Below, piece after piece: positions 57,575-64,000 of a stretch of 64,000 nt of DNA. The stretch is from Rhododendron vialii (taxonomy: Eukaryota > Streptophyta > Magnoliopsida > Ericales > Ericaceae). The position numbers were made by a program, and so were the translations under genes. The notes below the pieces were generated by a model. That model did no database searches, was not told the DNA's origin, and saw nothing but the letters and a program-made list of their open reading frames with translations. The stretch lies in the NCBI RefSeq assembly GCF_030253575.1, contig NC_080561.1, positions 34,433,564 to 34,497,563 on the forward strand, in the 5' to 3' direction. Numbering within the stretch: the first letter of the stretch is position 1; every line of letters begins with the position of its first letter.

Positions 57575-60500
57575 ATGGCAGACCACGGCGTCAACCGGGG
57601 CAGTGGAGAAGTAGTTGATCGTCTGGAGGACGAGGAAGGACCAATGGAGGTCGAAACAGAGGATCAAACGCCAGTAGGGGCTGTTGCAGATACCAGTGCA
57701 GAGGTAATGGGCGGCGGCGATGGCGAACAGGGTTGCATGCAGGAAACTAGTGGTGGCGTCGAGCATCGCGCGACAGAGCCAGACTATCGCGCGGAGGAAG
57801 TCGGGACCGTGAGGCCTGGAGTCGAGCAACTAGACCCGAGCGAGACCGTGAGTGGCTCGGTGGTGGTTGGTGGTAGTCCTGAGGGTGCAGGCAGTGGAGG
57901 CGCCGCGGGTGGCGGTGCCGGGCCGAGCGAGACTCCGCCGAGGGATCCGGCGAGAGGTAAGGGCATAGCAACCGAGGAGGAGGGTGCCACAGAGGTTCCT
58001 GAAGAGGAGGTACTGTTTCGGCCAGCAGCAACATCGTCGGGCCACAAACCAATCACGAGACAGGATCTCGCAGAGTTTCTGAGTGATGAGAGACTAGCCC
58101 GGCTCCTCGAGGAGGATCCCATGATTTGGGCTGCTGTTTTGGAGGCTCGAGAGGAGCGAGAGCGGGTGATAGCCGCGTCAGAGGTCGCTGCGAGGGCCGA
58201 GAGGGCTAGAGCAGCTGAGAAGGAGGCTCTGAGGGACGTAGAGACCGAGGAGAGGATTGGAGCCAGGGTACACGGGCCTAGGGTGACAGTGGTGTCTAAG
58301 GCGGAGAGTTTGACTCGTGCTCCGTTTTCAGCAGAAGGGTATAAGCCACCCGTTCCACACTTGTTCGAACCATCGGGTCTTGCAGCTTACAACCCACGGC
58401 AGGCGGAGTACGACCCCGAGCTCATTCTGAGAGACCCCGATACCCATATTTCAAGCAGCTGGGCTGAGGTAAACTTTTGAGAGTCCCTCATTTCCTTTTG
58501 TGATTGCAAATTTAAATACAATGTATGTGCTTAAATACCTAGAAGTGTAGGGTAATCGTTTGAAATATATTCGAATGGTGATACCATGGTTTCACGTTGA
58601 ATGCCATGTGTGAGACATAATAACTTGAACCAACCATCTACTGTTAGGTTACATTGATTACCTAGAACTTGAGGATGAAAACTTTACATACTGATATATC
58701 TCTTGTTGCTTATTTCTGTGTCTAATGCAGGAGAGAGCGAGACAGAGAGACATTCAAGGTTTTGGGGGCGCATGCAGCTCCTTGGCATTGTACCAGGGTT
58801 TACCTGAGAGGGTGAGGCAGTTGGTGGATGAGGCAGGCTTCGGGGAGTTCATACAGACCCTTTCCCCGGCCAGAAATGACCATGCTGTCCTGGTTGCACT
58901 TGCAGAGAGGTGGAGGGATACCACCAACACCTTCCACCTCTTGCTCGGGGAGATGACGGTGACGCCTACTGACTTTGCGGCGATCACCGGCTTAAGGGTT
59001 GGAGGTGATCCTATCCCGTTTGATTCAGGCATTCAGAAGGACGAGGCGGCCTTGGAATGGTTCTTGGGAGGGGTGCCCAAGGTTGAAGAGGGGATGGCGA
59101 GATATGGACAGTTTACCCGGTACCTCGCGAAGGAGGTGGCGACTGAGTAGGAGGCAGAACAAATGGCCCGGGCCTACCTGTTGTGTCTTTTCGGCGCTAC
59201 CCTATACCCGAATAGGCGTAGCAAGGTTCACCTATTGTACTTGCCTGCATTGAAGGATCTGAGGACAGCCTCAAGCTTTGACTGGGGAGGAGCTGCACTT
59301 GGCGCAGCTTATGGCTTTATGGGGGACTCGTCGAGGACAGAGATGAGCACTGCTGGGTACTGGCGGATTTGGGAGGTATGATCATAATAGAGTAAAGCAC
59401 ATTTCCAATGTACACTTATCTATTTGAGTATATAACCTGCTTAATCATATTCCTGCGCTGTACTAATGACTTGATCTCTTGATAACTGTGCAGCTCTGGG
59501 CCTATGAGGTTTTGAACATGTGTCGTCCAGTGACGAAGAGCCTAGACTTGGGGATCCTCCCACGTGCTTATATCTGGAGCAAGAAGAACATGGGAGAGAA
59601 GAGAGGGAAAGGTGACCTGAATGGCTTCAGGATATACCTAGACGAGCTCCGACCTTCACAGGTATGACATGACTTTACCAAACGGGAGTACGCATCCCTT
59701 TTTATTGCTTTAATGTTGTCGCTGACCGATACTTGCATTGCTTGCTTGTGCAGGTAGAGTGGGATCCTTGGAGGGTGGCAGAGCCAGAGCCTGAATACTT
59801 GGCCAAGAGCAGGGTCGTGACAGCGAGCAAAGTGCTGCTCGAGTCGGCATTTGGTTGGCAGTGGTACTTGGGTGACCGAGTGACACGCCAGTCACTTGGC
59901 TATGCAGGGTTCCAGGTGCCTGGACCGCTTCCACCACGGGCTTCACACACAGGGGAGTACGCGCTGGCCGAGCTAGAGATCTTCACACGGCCTGACACCG
60001 ACTTGACACGTTACTTGCGTCCTGGCATGGACTATGCGGTTTACCAGAGAGAGCGCTTGGCGGGGCCGCTGAGAGTGCGAGAGTTCAGGGAGGTCCGGAG
60101 TCAGGCTCGTGGACCCGCTGAGGAGAGGAAAGCCATTACCGTGAGGCAGAGTAGTGGCGAGAGTCGTGTGAGACGGGGTCCGAGTGGACCTGTGAGAGGT
60201 GGGCCACCAGAGTTGACGTGGCAGATAGCAGTGGTGGGCTCTCAGGGCAATCCAGCTGAGCTACACCTAGCCCCTGCCAGAGTTGAGCCAGCGCCCGTTA
60301 CTGTGTCGGTAAGACATTGTAGCCTTTATTATTGTACTTCCATAAAATCTTGAAACACTGCCCAATTGCTTATGTTCAAATTATTCTTGCAGGTGCCCAA
60401 TGAGTGGGTGAACGAGGCTGTTCGGCGTATGCTTGCACTAGAGAACATGATAAGGCGAGCGGCAAGTGACTTGCCTTTAGACTTGCGCTACCCACCACCG

Positions 60501-61100
60501 GCGGTTCAGAGACCTCAGGTATAACCTTCAAAACAAACGATACATTCCTGCATTCGATACTTGACATATGCATGCTTTGCTCGATACATAGTATTCCTTA
60601 ATTGCCATTGACTTCAAAATTGATCTTACCTGCTTACAAACATGCAATACATAGAATGTATACTAAATGTGCAAAAATTTATAATGCAGACACAGGGACG
60701 GGTGGCTCCTAGGAGGAAAAGCGCAAAAGAGCCTCCACAAAAGAAGCTAGCAACTAAGACTCCTGTTCCTCCACCTACTACTAGACCACAGACGCGGGGC
60801 ATACAGCCACCTGTTGCGAGTGAGGAGGCGGCCCGAGAGGCCGTGGCGCGCGCTGAGGAGAGGTATCAACTAAAAATGCGCCAACGGCCTTCGCAAGATG
60901 AGCCGGTCCGCAAGAAATGGCTGGTTCTGCCCGAGGATTCCGGGGAGGAAGGGGAAGAGGAGGAAAAAGGAGAATACGAGGAGGCGCCCGACAGCAGCGG
61001 TTCAGACGACTCAGCGGACGATCCTGGTTTTAGGCAGGATCCTAGAGAGAGGGACGACGACGATGACGACGAAGATAGTGATTGGTTCGGAGAAGACTGA
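57575..61100 (+). CDS. Plant mobile domain (PMD, MAIN-like) protein, six exons
   Basis: All introns are GT-AG in phase 0. Exons: 57575-58468, 58731-59375, 59494-59661, 59754-60308, 60393-60518, 60690-61100, giving 932 codons plus the stop. Exon 1 encodes an acidic, Gly/Pro-rich region. Exons 2-4 carry the PMD: AERWRDTTNTFHLLLGEMTV, TPTDFAAITGLRVGG, YLLCLFGATLYP and DWGGAALGAAYGFM, then LWAYEV and the VEWDPW / DRVTRQSLGYAGF blocks. Exon 6 has a basic PRRKSAKEPPQKK stretch and a very acidic tail. PMD proteins are nuclear and occur both as MAIN/MAIL genes and within Mutator and Ty3 transposons. One in-frame TAG (59148) breaks exon 2, within the PMD, so the allele may be inactive. A TCGCGCGA pair lies inside exon 1. 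Confidence 0.8.
57766..57794. promoter_or_regulatory. TCGCGCGA pair within PMD exon 1
   Basis: Exact site at 57766-57773 and TCGCGCGG at 57787, 21 bp apart, inside coding sequence (reading HRATEPDYRAE). The spacer begins CAGAG, as in pairs 2 and 3. Confidence 0.6.
59148..59150 (+). other. In-frame TAG in PMD exon 2
   Basis: GAG TAG GAG in an otherwise open 215-codon exon; PMD homology continues immediately after it. Confidence 0.85.
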
Positions 61101-62045
61101 GGGCTACTGAGAAACCTCATATCACTTTCCGCACTTTTGATTTTTGCTTTTGGGCCTGCGTGCCTGCGTAGATAGATCGAAGGTCGGAGTGCCTTAGTTG
61201 ATACTTGATACATGTTTTTGAGGCCTGCGTGCCCTTTGACTTGATGGGCGAGTGTGCCCGAGTTGACATGATGACTTTTGCGTGGGCGAAGTGCCGCACA
61301 CACAGTGGTTTACTTTGACACAGATAGATTATGGCTTAGCTATAAAATTTGCATTTTCGGTTTATTTCACTCTTATAATGAATTAGAGTAAATAAGCGTT
61401 TGCCACTAATACCATGCTTGCATTGATAATGTACTGAGACTGCTCACAAATACACGCATATGCACAGACAGAACTAGCTCAAAAGGAAAACAAGAATGTA
61501 CTTTAGGATACGGCTAGAATACGAGGATACAAGGGAATGAAACATCAGTCATTCACAAGTCAAAACTCAAAATACTCTATCTTGGATGAAAATGATGCTT
61601 CCGTAAAGTCATGTATATGTGAAATAACCCACGAGAGCTGACGGAATTGAGAAACGCATCCCAAAACGCAAACTTAACCGAAAATGTTACAAAAGACACA
61701 AAACGGACACGAGATGGAAAAACATGACTCTATATGTCCCGGACTGAAACCGACACCTCCGTATAGTCATATTAGGTCACAATGACCTGTACGGCCTGAG
61801 TGAAAAGAGCTTGAACTTTTGAACTGAGTTTCGAATCCCCGAAATGGTTATTTGGACTTGAAACAGGCCATCGAGGGTACAAAAACTTCGTTAAACGCAA
61901 TTTCTCAAATCCGACGATTGGATACGGTCACATATGCTCATAGTGACTTGCTAGAACCATAAAAGTTGCAAAAGAACCCTTGGAACAGGAAGCGACCAAA
62001 ATTGGACAGTAGCTGGTGTAATCTGTCAATTTGCAGGCTGAACCA
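61101..62045. other. 3' flank of the PMD gene, no gene seen
   Basis: 61101-61320 is probably 3' UTR. Between about 61585 and 61800 two loose copies of a CTTCCGTAAAGTCATG / CCTCCGTATAGTCATA phrase are about 180 bp apart, resembling retroelement U3 repeats. Otherwise nothing is recognised. Confidence 0.4.
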
Positions 62046-62121
62046 TCACGCGAGGGAGTGAGTGTATCGCGCAATGGAGTGATGCTGCTCACTCGCGCGA
62101 GGGAATGAGAGCATCGCGCGA
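62046..62121. promoter_or_regulatory. Four TCGCGCGA-type sites upstream of the DUF7745-like gene
   Basis: TCACGCGA 62046, TCGCGCAA 62067, TCGCGCGA 62093 and TCGCGCGA 62114. The spacings are 21, 26 and 21 bp. The cluster ends about 270 bp before the start codon. Confidence 0.7.
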
Positions 62122-62321
62122 TGGTTGGACCATACCAGGCCACCTTTATTTGACCGTTTCAGATTTTTAGGATAACCGAGCCTTGTCATCAACCTTTAAC
62201 TGCTCAGAGTGCTTCGGGGGGGGTGGGGAGGAAGTGCAGAGATGCCTTCACTTTGGAGAAGAGGATGCCACGTTGTATGGATATTTGCACTGGGAAAGGA
62301 CAACACTTTATGTATTCTGTC

Positions 62322-62327
62322 TATAAA
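62322..62327 (+). promoter_or_regulatory. Probable TATA box of the DUF7745-like gene
   Basis: CTATAAAGAGG lies 70 bp before the ATG at 62392, leaving room for a short 5' UTR. Confidence 0.5.
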
Positions 62328-62391
62328 GAGGCCAATGCTCCGCTAATGGAAAGCATTCCCCCCACAGTTTGAGAGTCCCACGAGAAGCAAA

Positions 62392-63651
62392 ATGGCAAAT
62401 AACCTTCCGGTCTTGATTAGCCCATGGCTCGCAGCCTTTGTTGCTGGAGATTGGCTGTCATTCAGGTTTCACGGGCTGGCCGCCTTTCGTTTTCTCCGCA
62501 ATGTGAGGGTTCGTTCTGAATTTCTGAGGCCAACCCTACAATTCTGGGACCCGGAGGTTCACGTGTTCAGGTTTGGGGTTAATGAGCTGTGCCCAACCGT
62601 TGAGGAATTCCAAGCATACCTCCAAGGAGTCGCCTCAAGCGTGATTGTCGTGCCGCCTTATAGGAAAAGCATGCCAAAGCTCCTACAGTCAAGTCTTGAC
62701 ATTACCCGGGGAGCGGCCGAAAGTTTACTAACCGGAGGGCAAATCAACATCATATGCCTAATGGAGTGGTATGGGCCAGAGGGGGACGTAGAGGACATAG
62801 CCGCGCAGGCTCGGTGTCGATTTGCTCTGGCAATCAGCGTGCTAGCCGCTTATTTACTGGTATCTCCGAATGGGCAAGTTAACCCTATGCTGGTGAGCGT
62901 TGCAGCTCAAATGGGCGCCCGAAGAAATGTGGGGCCACTGGTTCTGGCAGAGATACTCATAGGTTTGGATTTGGTTTCTACCGGCCAAACAGACGTGTTC
63001 GGTGGTAGCCCACTCCTACTGCAGGTCGACTCTCACTCAGCTCACCTTTTTCCAGTTTTCTCACGTTCTGTTTTTTTGCCTCATCTCTCGGCTAAGGTTA
63101 TATGGAAGCTTCTTACTTGTCTTTCCTCTCAAGCTTTATATGACTTCTCACTTGTTTTTCCACTCATGCAGCTTTGGCTGTCTGACAAATTGGGATTGCT
63201 TATAGCACCGAAAGCAAATTGGCCTCATCTGCCCGGTCGAATGCATTAGCGGGGCATGATCTACCCAGAAATGTCTGCGCATCAATGGTACATATTCATG
63301 AGAGAAATGCTGCCGAATGAAATCACATGGCGGCATGAAGCCTTAAACATTCCAGACATGGCCCTGAGTTCTGCAGATTTCGAGAGAGTAGTGATCGCTG
63401 GACTGACCGTTTTCACATTCTATATCCTTGGACGCATCCTTCGTCAGTTAGGAATGAGCCAAGGGCTCCATCGAGCTGGGATTGAAGACTTCCAAATCCC
63501 TGCTTTCACTGCCCGAAATTTGAGAGGATATGAGCACAATTAGGGCCTGAGGCAACTCGGGGGAGCTGACCCAGACTTCAGCACAGAACTTATGCACGGA
63601 TATCAAGTATGGCTAAGAAGGGAAGTTGCAAGCAGGCAAAACAACAGCTGA
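62392..63651 (+). pseudogene. DUF7745-like protein gene, two exons, two in-frame TAGs
   Basis: Exon 1 is 62392-63024 and exon 2 starts at 63172 after a GT-AG intron in phase 0 with a pyrimidine-rich acceptor. Residues 5-85 read ISPWLAAFVAGDWLS, RPTLQFWDPEVHVFRFG and ELCPTVEEFQAYLQG, the layout of the plant-specific DUF7745 family often seen next to retroelements; this assignment is from memory. Later blocks include VNPMLVSVAAQMG and LVLAEILIGLD, then LWLSDKLGLL across the splice. TAG codons at 63247 and 63541 interrupt exon 2 before a TGA at 63649. The function of the family is unknown. It follows the PMD gene in the same orientation, with the same upstream sites. Confidence 0.6.
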
Positions 63652-64000
63652 CTTCTGACGGACCCTGATGATCTAGAATAAACCGTGAGCCTGTAAAGGC
63701 CTCGAGCACTTTATTCTGTTTGTATGCTCAACTCTTTTTAAGACTGCTCAGCCTGTGTAATAGAAGTTATAATTTGAATAAAAATGAAAGTTTGAGAGTT
63801 TTCCCTTTTTTATTCAAGTGTTGAACCGTTGCGTCACGAAAGTATTGAGTTAACTTTTGGTAATAGGAAACCGTGGATCAAGTTGATGGATTGTGACCGA
63901 ATCTCACAGAGAGATTGCCTACGTATCCCTTTTCAGGGAATCAGGTCAGCACGTAGTTCAGGCTAAGGTTCACTCGAGTGTTTTAGCTCTCCTTTTATGC
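63652..64000. other. 3' flank of the DUF7745-like gene
   Basis: AT-rich likely 3' UTR to about 63800 (AATAAAAATGAAAG near 63777 is a possible poly-A signal), then a structured stretch at 63917-63963. No gene is seen to the window end. Confidence 0.4.
63917..63963. repeat. Compound inverted repeat (stem-loop)
   Basis: GCCTACGT pairs with ACGTAG..AGGC, enclosing an inner TCCC-TTTTCA-GGGA hairpin. The phrase resembles ones I recall near large plant LTR elements. Confidence 0.5.

Noticed and set aside
57747..58122. GC-rich minus-strand frames opposite PMD exon 1
   Set aside because: Antisense shadows of an open, spliced plus-strand exon.

Overview
This is eukaryotic nuclear DNA from a dicot-type plant. 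The evidence is low GC intergenic sequence, GT-AG introns, plant-type F-box genes, LTR retrotransposons primed by plant tRNA-Asp, L1 and RTE LINEs, Stowaway, CACTA and Mutator-like MITEs, a TRIM and a plant mobile domain (PMD) gene. I cannot name the species. There is no prokaryotic-type gene organisation.

Left third (1-32.2 kb): a degenerate cluster of duplicated F-box genes of the F-box plus F-box-associated-domain class. I call the units A to E. A (1-1850) is only a 3' flank. B (3697-4893, +), C (10944-9775, -), D (16203-17513, +) and E (30763-32149, +) have coding regions. The units share 2-3 kb of 3' flank, and B to E all keep a GTAAGT splice donor just after the stop codon, so the 3' UTR intron is ancestral. 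Only C looks intact. B has lost the ancestral ATG, D has a 2-bp deletion that replaces its C-terminus, and E carries frame changes and a 217-bp tandem duplication. Between the units lie a Stowaway MITE split by a LINE, a Stowaway-like MITE, a solo LTR, a TRIM, a truncated LINE, a hairpin MITE, a tRNA-derived SINE, a mini-CACTA and a Mutator-like element with long inverted repeats ending in poly-C/poly-G.

Middle (32.2-54.4 kb): a nest of retroelements. A decayed Ty1-copia pol fragment is split by a solo LTR. A 5'-truncated L1 LINE (16-bp target duplication) is split by an 11.0-kb non-autonomous gag-only LTR retrotransposon (target duplication CTCCC). That element is itself split by two further solo LTRs. 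An RTE-type LINE endonuclease fragment follows.

Right part (54.4-64 kb): GC-richer sequence with a six-exon PMD gene (57575-61100) and a DUF7745-like gene (62392-63651). Both are interrupted by in-frame TAG codons. The flanks of both genes, and exon 1 of the PMD gene, contain clusters of the 8-bp palindrome TCGCGCGA. Within each of the nine pairs or triplets the repeats are spaced exactly 21 bp apart. This is the most unusual signal in the window: it links the two genes and looks like a tandem binding-site array or the remains of a 21-bp repeat belonging to one mobile unit.
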